64,000 nucleotides of DNA from Bacteroidota bacterium (GTDB lineage Bacteria > Bacteroidota > Bacteroidia > Chitinophagales > Chitinophagaceae): positions 211,085 to 275,084 of the forward strand of contig JADJQP010000005.1 in assembly GCA_016712665.1 (NCBI GenBank). The letters are read 5' to 3'. Each line of letters opens with the position of its first letter. The first letter of the stretch is position 1. The translations under genes were made by a program, and so were the position numbers. Shown here one piece after another: positions 20,010 through 30,023 of this stretch. The notes beneath the pieces were generated by a model that saw only the letters and a program-made list of their open reading frames with translations, was not told the DNA's origin and searched no databases.

Positions 20010-20042
20010 AAAAAAGGAGTTAGAATACCTAGCTCCTTTTAA
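20010..20042 (+). terminator. Intrinsic terminator after tRNA-Arg-like gene
   Basis: AAAAGGAG ... CTCCTTTT with a T-rich tail. The same hairpin, with small changes, follows nearly every unit of the downstream array. Confidence 0.75.
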
Positions 20043-20057
20043 TTCTAAAAAACGCAT

Positions 20058-21170
20058 GACTGCAACTGAATAGAGTATCCCGCCGCGGGAGGGTTTTAGG
20101 TTTGAATCCTAACGCGGTCACTGATAAAAGGAGTTAGGAATTCAGCCTCTTTTTAATTTTAAAAATCGCATGACTGCAACTGAATAGAGTATCCCGTCGC
20201 GGCGGGAGGGTTTTAGGTTTGAATCTAACGCGGTCACTGATAAAAAGGAGTTAGAATACATAGCCCTTTTAATTTTAAAAAAAATCGCATGACTGCAACT
20301 GAATAGAGTATCCGCCACGGCGGGGTTTTAGGTTTGAACCTAACGCGGTCACTGATAAAAGGAGTTAGAATACCTAGCTCCTTTTTAATTTTAAAAATCG
20401 TATGACTGCAATTGAATAGAGATCCCGCGGAGGGTTTTAGGTTTGAACCTAACGCGGTCACCGATAAAAGGAGTGAATACCTAGCTCCTTTTATTTTAAA
20501 AATCGTATGACTGCAATTGAATAGAGTATCCGCCGCGCGGAGGGTTTTAGGTTTGAACCTAACCGGTCACTGATAAAAGGAGTTAGAATACCTAGCTCTT
20601 TTTTAATTTAAAAAAATCGCATGACTGCAACTGAATAGAGTATCGCGCCGCGGCGGAGGGTTTTACGTTTGAATCCTAACGCGGTCACTGATAAAAAGGA
20701 GTTAGAATACCTAGCTCCTTTTTTAATTTTAAAAAAAATCATAGAACTGCGACTGAATAGAGTATCCGCCAGGGAGGGTTTTAGGTTTGAATCCTAACGC
20801 GGTCACTGATAAAAAGGAGTTAGCATACCTAGCTCCTTTTTTAATTTTAAAAAAAATCGCATGACTGCAACTGAATAGAGTATCCCGCCGCGGCGGAGGG
20901 TTTTAGGTTTGAATCCTAACGCGGTCACTGATAAAAAGGAGTTAGAATACCTAGCTCCTTTTTTAATTTTAAAAAAAATCGTATGACTGCAACTGAATAG
21001 AGTATCCCGCCGCGGCGGAGGGTTTTAGGTTTGAATCCTAACGCGGTCACTGATAAAAAGGAGTTAGAATACCTAGCTCCTTTTTTAATTTTAAAAAAAT
21101 CGTATGACTGCAATTGAATAGAGTATCCCGCCGCGGCGGAGGGTTTTAGGTTTGAATCCTAACGCGGTCA
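20058..21170 (+). repeat. Array of ten tRNA-Arg-like, D-arm-less units with terminators
   Basis: Ten units, at 20058, 20172, 20291, 20404, 20509, 20623, 20744, 20863, 20985 and 21107, are spaced 105-122 bp. The consensus is GACTGC-AACTGAATAGAGTA, a GC-rich palindrome built on CCGCCGCGGCGG, GGTTTTAGGTTTGAATCCTAAC, GCGGTCA, and then a terminator GGAGTTAG..CTAGCTCC plus T residues. Compared with the tRNA-Arg-like copy they have lost GTAGCTC (the 5' D-stem strand) and the anticodon loop, but keep a pairing acceptor (GACTGC/GCGGTC) and, in most copies, a perfect T stem. The first six units vary most in the palindrome; the last three are nearly identical. Confidence 0.8.
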
Positions 21171-21186
21171 CAAATGTACGAACTTC

Positions 21187-21224
21187 AAAAAGCCTTCATT
21201 TAGAATGAATGAAGGCTTTTTTTT
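21187..21224. terminator. Bidirectional intrinsic terminator
   Basis: AAAAAGCCTTCATT-TAG-AATGAATGAAGGCTTTTTTT forms a long stem with A and T runs on both sides. It separates the tRNA-like array from the convergent toxin gene. Confidence 0.85.
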
Positions 21225-21513
21225 ATAAATGTCTTTGAAAATCCATTCGTTCATGAAGTATTCTAATTACCATTAATTCATCATAAGTCGCTCTACAAAA
21301 AGCAAAATGATGATTTATTTTAAACTGCAAATATTCAACCTCGTTAAAAATTACAGATTTTGCAATAGAAGGATGAATTGAAAGTTTCTTTAGCTCATTA
21401 TATATTTCTCGAACATAAAATTCTGCCTGTTCTACTGACCATTTTTCTAATGTATAGCTCCAAATATCTTCTAAATCAATTCTAGCAAATGGCTTATAAG
21501 TTATAGATAACAT
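21223..21513 (-). CDS. ParE/RelE-family toxin
   Basis: The 96-residue toxin of a type II toxin-antitoxin pair shows the ParE/RelE-fold pattern: an N-terminal helix (ARIDLEDIWSYTLEKWSVEQAE), a middle LSIHPSIAKS segment, and a C-terminal strand motif HHFAFCRATYDELMVIRILHERMD with the final HL. ParE toxins poison gyrase and RelE toxins cleave ribosome-bound mRNA; sequence alone favours ParE. It starts two bases after the antitoxin stop. The module sits inside the tRNA-like repeat region, with repeat units on both sides. Confidence 0.9.
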   Translation of the reverse strand: MLSITYKPFARIDLEDIWSYTLEKWSVEQAEFYVREIYNELKKLSIHPSIAKSVIFNEVEYLQFKINHHFAFCRATYDELMVIRILHERMDFQRHL

Positions 21514-21515
21514 CC

Positions 21516-21752
21516 TTATTTCGCATGTTTCGTTTTCATTTCAGAAATAAATTTATCAATATCAAGTGGCAACGCTAAACCACTTTCTTCCCCAGCCTTC
21601 AAAGCTGATTCGATTATTTGCTTATGAGAGTGCTCTCTTTGCAACAAATCTAAACTTGCTTGAATAACTTCAATTTCGTTTCGATATCTACCGCTAGAAA
21701 TTTCCTTATGAATTATTTCCGAATAATATGGGGCGACATTTATTCTTGACAT
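21516..21752 (-). CDS. ParD-family antitoxin
   Basis: The 78-residue antitoxin has an N-terminal ribbon-helix-helix-like part (HKEISSGRYRNEIEVIQASLDLLQRE, the ParD/CC2985 pattern) and a C-terminal toxin-binding tail (ESGLALPLDIDKFISEMK). It is expected to neutralise the downstream ParE-like toxin and repress the shared promoter upstream of 21752. Confidence 0.9.
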   Translation of the reverse strand: MSRINVAPYYSEIIHKEISSGRYRNEIEVIQASLDLLQREHSHKQIIESALKAGEESGLALPLDIDKFISEMKTKHAK

Positions 21753-21828
21753 TATTATAGAGTTTATTTCTACAAATTTATTGTTTTTTCTTTAAGAACT
21801 TACAACAATTTAACCTCCGAAACTTTAA

Positions 21829-21966
21829 TTATTTTCTCCCCCTTCTTAACACATCATACTTCGATTCTTCAATAGCTTTGCTCTGATGAACATCCTTGAA
21901 GTATAGCTTGATTTTCCAATGGCTTTCTAGTTCCTTAACTATTTCAAGGTTGGAAAACCCGACGAT
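21829..21966 (-). pseudogene. C-terminal gene remnant cut at a repeat boundary
   Basis: An open stretch of about 45 codons on the minus strand reads FSNLEIVKELESHWKIKLY and ends DVLRRGRK before a TAA at 21829-21831. It has no start codon and is cut upstream exactly where a tRNA-like repeat unit begins (GGCGGTCACTGATAAAAAGG, about 21967). I do not recognise the family. It looks like the tail of a gene left after recombination into the repeat. Confidence 0.4.
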
Positions 21967-22096
21967 GGCGGTCACTGATAAAAAGGAGTTAGAATAACTA
22001 GCTCCTTTTTTAATTTTAGTAAAAATCGCATGACTGCAACTGAATAGAGTATCCCGCCGCGGCGGAAGGTTTTAGGTTTGAATCCTAACGCGGTCA
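21967..22096 (+). repeat. Orphan tRNA-Arg-like repeat unit
   Basis: A further copy of the array unit stands apart: GCGGTCACTGA plus terminator (about 21969-22015), then GACTGCAACTGAATAGAG at 22032 through GCGGTCA at 22096. The ParD/ParE genes and a gene remnant lie between it and the main array. The rest of 22097-22374 holds no gene, except a weak tRNA-3'-half-like stretch at about 22180-22221 (GGTTCTAGGTTTAAATTCC). Confidence 0.7.
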
Positions 22097-22374
22097 CCAC
22101 CTAAGGGCTGTCATTTTAGACTGCCTTTTTTATGGATGGTCAAATTAATATGTAAAGCAACTGAAAAGTTCCTCCTGACACATGAATCGGAAAGGTTCTA
22201 GGTTTAAATTCCATGGTGGGCACAAAAGGTAGTATCGGTCGTTTGTTTGCTAGTCAGAAAAATGCTACCTAAAATATAATCCGACGCAGTTCCGAAGAAA
22301 GCATCGCAGATACATTCAACAGGTCCTAGTTGAGGTTTCTAATTGATAAGAAATCAGCACGAAACATTCATTTT

Positions 22375-23248
22375 CTATGAACGCAATTGCATTTTAGGTA
22401 ATACTCCTTTCCTTTTCAAAATCCAAACAATAAAACCTCCAAACAAAGCCAGAGGCCAGATTTGTAACAAAAACAATACACAAACAGAAACCCCATACCA
22501 GCCCTCCGCCAATGCTTCTCTTGCACTGAGTGCAAATGGGGTATGTATTGGTTTGAATGAGGCGGTCATCGTTTTAGAAAGATACTTTTGTCCGGAAACC
22601 TTGATATCAAACCATAGATATTTACTTCGGTATTTTGTGGTTGAAAAATGCCGCCTTGCGATTGATATACGATTCCGTAAGTTCCTTCTTTAAATAAACC
22701 TCATCAACATTTCCAAATTGATTTGATACTGGTTTTGTATCCGCACCTGTTGTAACTAAACTATGATCGCTTTGCATCAATTCCTTTTTCTCAATAATAT
22801 CTTCAGTAATATCTTCTTCATCCAACATAAATTGATTGATATTTCCTTCCATGTTCAATACCTGTGATATAAAGGTATCGCCATGGGCCATCGGAATTCT
22901 TACCTTTAAGAGTCCAGTGGGTCTAATTTCTTCCATAATAAGAGTGGAGTCGACCGTATGTTGTACTTCATTCTGAAACGATTTATCATTTTGAATTTGA
23001 TAATGAAACACGTGACCATTCAGTTCATTGACCAAAGTTTGTAAATCAAGTACTGATTCTTCAACCTTGCACACATCCATGTTAATAGTTGCCGTCTTAA
23101 GGATGACCCTCTCAGTGGCCAATGCAGTATCTGCCATGCCTGCTACCTCAGCGGTTGTGCTCATTTCGCTTGTGGTAACCGAATGTTCACTACAAGAGGC
23201 AAACAGTACTATACTAAAAAAAAATAGAATTTGAAATGGCTTAAACAT
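22375..23248 (-). pseudogene. DUF4349-family lipoprotein, frameshifted
   Basis: This is a DUF4349-type envelope lipoprotein: signal peptide with lipobox LFASC, then RVILKTATINMDVCKVEESV, LLKVRIPMAHGDTFISQVL and DEEDITEDIIEKK, the typical order. The reading frame 22622-23248 is lost near 22640; the conserved stretch IFQPQNTEVNIYG is in one other frame and the C-terminal membrane helix (LFLLQIWPLALFGGFIVWIL, 22375-22569) in another. At least two shifts are needed to restore about 290 residues. Function of the family is not established. Confidence 0.75.
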
Positions 23249-23546
23249 GAGAATTGGTTTTGTATATTAATTCCCGCAGCCTACTGAATGTAACCTAGAA
23301 GCAGTGTTAAAGAAAACGGAAAAATACAATGTAACTTCTTTGCACCATTATTGCTTCAGAAAATGATCTATCTATTCAGCGGCATCAAAGTTGTGCCCAT
23401 AACGACCTCAACACAGACACCTCAATTGCAAAAAAATTAGAAAATACTATTTGTAATTTTTCTTGTAAAATTTCAAATAACCAAGAATATCTCGGCTCCT
23501 CAGCAATTCACTATAATTAGAAGTGGAAATAGTGGCAAGGTCATAT

Positions 23547-26500
23547 TCATTTTTCTTTAGTTGTGTAAATGAGTTTCTCATTTGCCAATTCATTCAAATA
23601 TTTCTTAGCAAAAATACTATTAGCAAATTTCTGAATAGTGATAATTCCTTGCTGGGCAGTAAGCAAATTCAATGCGGTAGTATATTCCTGCATATTATTC
23701 TTTAATAAATTGTAATCGCTCATAGCAGCTTTTAGGGCCATGGTTCTTCCATCCACGTTCTTCATAAAAATCAATACAAAATGCTCGTCGTTCGGTGCAA
23801 TCGAAAAAATACCTTTACCGTCAAATCCTCGTAATTCCTTAAAGGCATTGCTCGCCTCCAAACTATCATCATACTTGTTATAATTTGGCATAATGATATC
23901 TTGTACCTGTCCACTGTCTTTCCCATTCTGCAAGGAAAGCTGGTTTAAAATTTCCTGTGCTCGTATTTGTTCATCAGAATTTGGGTATTTGGAAATGATA
24001 TCCTGCAAAATAACTTTACATTTCGGCAAATCGTTCAGACCGGCTTCGCTCACTGCCTCTACCAATGCATATTTCGCTTGAATAGGATTTTCTTTATAGG
24101 CTACCTTGGCATACACCACTCGATCGAGCGCTTCGCGATATTTCCCCTGCTTATACATGAGGTAGGTATTATCGTAATGCTCAAAAATATTTTTGGATTT
24201 ATTTTTGGCTTGTTCCTTGTAATTTGGATTATTGGCAAGCATGGCAAATTCACTTTGTCCAAATTCTTCAACCAGTAAATTCTTATACTTTTGCGCAGAT
24301 GCCTTCTGATTTAACTTATCATAATTCAGATACATAGCATAATAGGTTTGCTCCTTATAGGCGGTATTGGGATATTTAAGCAGCAATGAGTCAAAGGTTT
24401 TGACCGCGTTCATATAATCAGCCAATTGAGAATAGTACGTAAGTCCAAGGTTATAATACGCATCCTGTATTTTTCCATGTGCGGCATCAAGTTGTGCCGG
24501 TGTTTTGGGTAGCAACGCCAAAAGAGATTTGATAGTCACTCCGTCAGTGCCACCTTTTTCATTCTCCGCATCGCCCTCTCCTTCCCCTTCTCCACTGGAG
24601 AGATTAAAATTATTGGTGGCGGCAGATCGGCGCCAATTATCCTCTAACTTTCTATTCCCCCACTTTTGCTTAAATTCCGTAGATCCCTTTTGCAGTAAGT
24701 TGTTGTTATAGAAATACCAATTCGATTTAACAGGACCTGAGGCTTGTAAGGCCACTACCTGTAATTCATTGGGAGCTGCCGCTTTTTCTTCTTTCTGTTT
24801 TCGCAATTTATCTAATTCGCGTTTTGCTGCTGCTTTTTGATCTTTGTCACTTAGTTGCGCCAAACGAATCATACTATCCTGAGCCTTGATGGTTTTTATA
24901 TATCCTACGATTTCGCCTAGTACTACCTTTCGGACATTGACTTCATCTATATTGTCTATTGGCGGATTCGACCCATAAATGGACGCACTATCATAGGATT
25001 TTTTAGCTAGTTCGTACTCTGACAGTTTATAATAAATGGCTCCGAGTCCGGCAAATGCGATGGCCTTTTGTTTCACATCTTTATTCTCGGTATTCTTAAT
25101 GCTTTTCTTTAAAAGATCTGCAGCTACTGCAATATTATCCTCTGCTTCAATAGCAGCGAGCGTATTTAAGGCTTCACTTTTGTACTTGACGTACTTTTGA
25201 TCTCCGATAATTTTTTGCAACTCCTGTTTGGCAAAGTCCTTATTACCTCCTCCTTTAGAGGCATTCACGGCGATATTAAGTTTTGTATAAAAATCCATTT
25301 CCGGATTATTTTTGCCGTCAATTGATTTCTTGAAATGTTCAGATGAATTGGCATAATCGCCTTTTTCGGCATACAGTTGTCCTAGTAGAAATTCAGCCCG
25401 CACTCTTTGCCCATTTGCCATTTTTTGCTTCAAAGCAAGTTCCAACGACTCAATAGCTGCCTTGTTATCTGCCTGCTTTATATCCAAACTTGCCTTGGTC
25501 AAAAACAAAGCGGCTTTATTACGTGCCGGATAATGAGGATCTTTTTGCAAAGTACTTAATAACGATTGGGCATTTCCATACTGCTCTGCCATCATATAGG
25601 ATTTTGCCAACCATAATAATGCATCGTTTCGAATTGGATGATGACTTAACTTTCTGAGTCCTTTTCGCTTTTCAATATTGGCAATGCTTACCGTTTCTCC
25701 TTTCTTATTAGCTGCAGCCTGACCTTTCTGAGTCGTTTTATATTCGTTTGCAATAAACTGAAAGGTAGTAATGGCTCCTTCAAAGTCATTTTTTGCATAG
25801 GATGCCTTTCCCATCAAAAAATATAAATCGTCAAACCATTTTGAGCGTGGGTCGTGAATTTGGGTACTGAAGGAGGCTTTCTTTATTACCGTATCCATGT
25901 CTGATGATATACTGGCACCATCTTTTTCTGAATTATAGGGAAGGAGCGATATTTGCTTGGTAAAATCCTCCTTATTGCTTTTGGTTATGCGTTGAATGGC
26001 ATCATTATACTTGCGCTTTGCATGATAATGATAATTGTACCTGGTAACAGTATTTTGATAAATTTTTCTTGGCAAATTCCATTTTCGTTTCAGCAGTTTA
26101 TCATTACTCCATTCTTTTTGTTTTGAGTCATGAATTTTGATTGCAAGCGCCAGTTTCTTCTTTTCGTCGCTTAGTTTTTTGGCGGTGCCCTCCTTCTTTT
26201 CCTTTTCCTTTTTCAACACGTCCAAACTATCCACTCTTCGTTGTCTTGCTGCTAGCATACTATCTTTAATGCGAAGTCGCTCGTTCTTTAATTGATCATT
26301 TTGCTTTTGCAAAGCTGCTTTGGTACTGTCGCTAATTCGATCACGTTGCGCAATAATAATATCATTGGCCATTTTTCGGGCCTTATTCACACTATCGTTG
26401 TATTGTTCTCTGATTTGCTTTTGCTTTTCCAGAATAGCAAATCGTGCCGCATTGACACTATCTTGTATCTCTTTTCTTCTAGCTGCAACGCTATCCTTAT

Positions 26501-27073
26501 AGGGTTTGCTATTCATATACTTTTCGCGCAGTTCCTTTTCCTTCTGCTGTGCCAAGCGCACTGCCTTCATACTATCGGCCTGCTTTTGCCTGACCTTCGC
26601 AATACTATCCTGAACCTTTAAGCGTGCAATATTGATACTATCCCGAATATCATTCTCTCGTTTTCGGATACTATCCGCCTTTGCCGCCACCAATTTCAGG
26701 CTATCTGTCATCTGGTTTTTTCGCACCAGCTCGAGACTGTCTTTTTTTCTTTTTCGTTCAACAACTTTTGCTTCGCCAATTCTCTGTCGGTACTGTCTTT
26801 TATTCGTTTGGCTATACGTGCCTGAATAAGACTATCGCGGTATTGTTGAATCTTGACTTTCTCCAATACGCGTGCAATGCTATCATTCTTCTTTTTAAGC
26901 TTATTGGCAGTAATCATACTATCGCGCACAAAAAACTCCCGATTCACTCTTTTTTGAACGGCTGCACTATCTACGTTATTATCTTTAAACCTATTTTGCC
27001 CCCGGCTTTGCAGACTTCCCAATAAAGACACAATTGCAAAAGCAAAAAAAAGTATGAAAGATTTTATATTCAC
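23547..27073 (-). CDS. Large TPR protein, candidate SprE/PorW component of T9SS, one frameshift
   Basis: A protein of about 1170 residues has a signal peptide (FILFFAFAIVSLLGSLQSRG) and then about 230 residues of charged coiled coil with a recurring DSI/DSM-xxAR pattern. Many TPR repeats follow (for example LLWLAKSYMMAEQYGNAQSLL and AYYNLGLTYYSQLADYMNAVKTFDSLL). A C-terminal alpha/beta segment (APNDEHFVLIFMKN) resembles SprE/PorW-type gliding and T9SS lipoproteins, but the identification rests on architecture only. One missing A near 26745 splits it into 26708-27073 and 23547-26726. Secreted T9SS cargo elsewhere in the window makes this role plausible. Confidence 0.7.
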
Positions 27074-27628
27074 GTTTTATATTAACTCAAATAAAGGTAA
27101 ATTATTTTGAATTCAACCAAAAAGATTGACAAATAATTGTAAAAATAGTACTTTTTTCCAACAGAAATGAAAGTAAACAAGTGCATTCGGACCATTCATA
27201 GCAGTCTCTTCAAAAAATAGTCAGCCCCTTGTTTTTCAAACGTGAGAAGGGGCGCATAATTGCACTACTTTCGGGTATTTTCTAATACGATACTTCAAAA
27301 TAGCCAACGAGCACCAATCGGAGCTTTCCATACACCCCTGCCATCTACGGAATGGAGATCCTGGTACAGGTTCAACCGTATACGTATCATTTTAAACATC
27401 TCTTTGCTCTGAAACGGTGTCAAAACCTTGCCTATGTCGTAACGGAAGAATCGATATTCACTTGACCGATAGTAAAAATAACCGAGATTTCAGATAGAAT
27501 TCCCTGTAAAATCAACAGAAAGACTCAACAGATGTTAATAAAAAAGATGCATCGGTTCCTAGTAAGAATCAATAAAAAATATACATTTGTGCAAATAATT
27601 TCCACACTTAAAAAACACTTTTCTTATA
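27074..27628. other. Gap without a clear gene; possible remnant
   Basis: Between the TPR gene and the bactofilin gene there is no good gene. On the minus strand, about 27295-27475 stays open for some 60 codons (containing YRSSEYRFFRYDIGKVLTPF) without a start codon. It could be the remnant of an older gene; I do not recognise it. The region must also hold divergent promoters. Confidence 0.35.
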
Positions 27629-28135
27629 ATGTCTATCTTCTCCAATAACAAAGAAAAACAGGACCCAACCCCTGCTTATACTCCCACTCCACAGCCGTCA
27701 CAGCCTGCGCAGTCTAGTTATCAATCGTCCTCAAATGCAAGTGGAAATATGACCAATATTTCAAATGGAACCGTTGTGGATGGTCAAATTAAGGTTGAAG
27801 GTGATATTAAGGTTGAAGGAATTGTAAAAGGTACCATTACTTCGAAGGGACGGGTGCAAATCAGTTCAACCGGGAAAGTAGACGGCGACATCATATGTCA
27901 AAATGCAGATATTTCAGGCCATGTTACCGGTAAATTGAAAATAGCGGATATTTTGATGTTGAAAGGCAGCGCAGTGGTGGATGGTGACATCAATACCGGC
28001 AAAATTATTATTGAAAGCGGCGTTAAATTTAATGGGAATTGTACAATGGGAATTGCCGCACAGGCAGCCGCACCTCAAGCAACTGCCCCAAAACCAGCCG
28101 TTGCAAATACGACAACACTCAATGCCCAGTCCTAA
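27629..28135 (+). CDS. Bactofilin (polymer-forming cytoskeletal protein)
   Basis: The 168-residue protein has a Pro/Ser/Gln-rich N-terminal tail (1-45) and a bactofilin beta-helix core (about 46-145: NGTVVDGQIKVEGDIKVEG ... GRVQISSTGKVDGDI ... VVDGDINTGKIIIES), followed by an Ala/Pro tail. Bactofilins self-assemble without nucleotide into membrane-associated filaments. Its stop overlaps the AtpZ-like gene, so the two are translationally coupled. Confidence 0.94.
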   Translation: MSIFSNNKEKQDPTPAYTPTPQPSQPAQSSYQSSSNASGNMTNISNGTVVDGQIKVEGDIKVEGIVKGTITSKGRVQISSTGKVDGDIICQNADISGHVTGKLKIADILMLKGSAVVDGDINTGKIIIESGVKFNGNCTMGIAAQAAAPQATAPKPAVANTTTLNAQS

Positions 28136-28319
28136 TCCCTACAAATATATAGGCTTGGCAACTCAATTATTAGCTACGCTCGGCGTGGCTTTTTTTATTG
28201 GTTATAAAGTAGATAAACATTTTCATTTCAAATTTCCCATAACGATGCTGACCTTACCGCTACTATTTTTGGTGGCATCCCTTTGGAAAATAGTAAAAGA
28301 CACTTCAAATCGGCATTAA
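28122..28319 (+). CDS. AtpZ/AtpI-family small membrane protein
   Basis: The 65-residue protein with two membrane helices (GLATQLLATLGVAFFIGYKVD and ITMLTLPLLFLVASLWKIV) matches the AtpZ/AtpI family, which assists F1Fo ATP synthase assembly or Mg2+ entry. The ATG at 28122 lies inside the end of the bactofilin gene. Confidence 0.85.
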   Translation: MPSPNPYKYIGLATQLLATLGVAFFIGYKVDKHFHFKFPITMLTLPLLFLVASLWKIVKDTSNRH

Positions 28320-28320
28320 T

Positions 28321-28710
28321 ATGGTTAAGCGATTTTTATCAATTTTGATTTCTGTGACCCTACTTCTTTTGCTAGCAGAATATTTCATTGCCATAAAAGG
28401 AACCTTATTGACAGCAAATATTGTCATGATTGGTACACTGGTGCTTTGTGGCATCACCTTATTTACATTTTTTCTTTCGTACCGCACTGCCCAAAGCACC
28501 AAACCTCACCGTTTTGTAAATGGTGTAATGGGCGCAACCTTTCTAAAGTTTTTTTTATGCGCGGCAGCCGCGGCAGTCTATATTTTTATGGAACGAAAAA
28601 ACGTGCACAAACCAGACTTATTTTTCTTAATGTTTTTGTACGTAGTATACACTACCATTGAAACCATCTTCTTATCTTCCATTTCAAAACAAAATGTAAC
28701 TAAACCCTAG
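28321..28710 (+). CDS. Four-helix membrane protein in the ATP-synthase neighbourhood
   Basis: The 129-residue protein has four predicted membrane helices (about 5-25, 32-55, 72-92 and 98-120). In many Bacteroidota a protein like this sits between AtpZ and AtpB, so it probably has an accessory role in ATP synthase assembly. It starts one base after the AtpZ-like gene. Here atpB does not follow. Confidence 0.6.
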   Translation: MVKRFLSILISVTLLLLLAEYFIAIKGTLLTANIVMIGTLVLCGITLFTFFLSYRTAQSTKPHRFVNGVMGATFLKFFLCAAAAAVYIFMERKNVHKPDLFFLMFLYVVYTTIETIFLSSISKQNVTKP

Positions 28711-28717
28711 TATCGAT

Positions 28718-30011
28718 ATGGATCGGATTCAGTACAAATCACTAGAGGAGCAACAAACGTATCAAGGAAATGAATTGCAAAAGACCCTTCAGTATTTGCA
28801 ACTTCATTCGCCCTACTATAGAAATTTGTTTGAAACCAAGTCAATTGATATTTCAACCATAAAATCTCCGGCAGACTTAGTAAGCATACCAACCACTGAT
28901 AAGGAGGACTTGCAGTTGCATCATGAAGAATTTATTTGTGTATCACAAGATGAAATTATTGAATATAGTGCCACCTCTGGTACTCTAGGAAGTCCTGTTT
29001 ACGTTGCACAGACTCAAAATGATTTAGACCGGTTGGCGCATAATGAGTTTTTATCGTTTCAGTTGATGGAATTATCAAAAACTGATACGGTGCAATTATT
29101 GTTGACACTCGACCGACAGTTTATGGCAGGAATGGCCTATTATACCGGATTGCGGAAGCTAGGAGCCGGCATTATCAGATCGGGACCCGGACTACCTTCT
29201 TTGCAAATTGAGACCATAAAAAAATTGCGACCCAGCACATTAGTAGCTGTCCCCTCCTTTCTATTAAAATTAATAGAATATTGCCACAATGAACAGATTG
29301 ATCTGAATACCTTAGGAATCGAAAAGTACTTTGTATTGGAGAAAATATTAGAGCGTCCGACAGTGCATTCAACGCCCTTGCCAAAAAATTACAAACGACT
29401 GGCATTTGAAATTATTTGGAACCTATGCATGCACCGAGATGCAGACTGCCTTTACTGAATGTAGGTATGGCTGCGGCGGACATCATCAACCCGAATTGCT
29501 AATTGTTGAGATTCTAGATTCTGATGGGAATGCCTTGGGTGCAGGTGCATATGGCGAGGTAACTATTACTACCCTTGGTGTAGAAGCCATGCCCTTGCTG
29601 CGATTCCGAACGGGTGATATCAGTAGTTTTGACGACCAGCCCTGTGCATGTGGGAGAAAAACGATTCGCCTCGGTCCGATAGTAGGCAGAAAAAAGCAAA
29701 TGATAAAATATAAGGGAACCACCTTATATCCTTCCAGTTTGTTTGACATGCTCAATCATTTTTCCATTATTAAGGAATTTGTGGTTGAAGTATTCCAAAA
29801 TGAATTGGAATCGGATGAATTGATTTTGCATATTGCAACCGACGTATCCATTGATATCTGTGAAAGTAAACTCAGACCTTTTTTGCAATCAAGACTTCGA
29901 ATCATTCCAAAAATTCAATATCATACCACGGAGGAAATTATAGCTATGCAGTATCCCAATGCTGGAAGAAAACCTATCAAGTTTTTAGATCGTAGAAACA
30001 ATAATTTATAG
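28718..30011 (+). CDS. Phenylacetate-CoA ligase-like adenylate-forming enzyme, two frameshifts
   Basis: A protein of about 430 residues of the PaaK branch of adenylate-forming enzymes activates an aryl or acyl acid with ATP and transfers it to CoA. The phosphate-binding loop EYSATSGTLGSPV, the motif LFGTYACTEMQTAF, and FRTGDISSFDDQPCACGRKTIRLGPIVGRKKQMIKYKG are all visible. The middle is in three frames: 28718 to about 29338, a short piece (GENIRASDSAFNALAKKLQ), and about 29388-30011. The substrate is unknown; in this phylum such genes often stand outside phenylacetate pathways. Confidence 0.85.
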
Positions 30012-30023
30012 CCCCCTATTCCC

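Noticed and set aside
20234..21113. Minus-strand reading frames inside the tRNA-like array
   Set aside because: They are created by the repeat itself and have no coding character.
27181..27628. Small RNA gene (SRP RNA, tmRNA or RNase P) in the gap before the bactofilin
   Set aside because: None of the conserved core motifs of these RNAs could be found.
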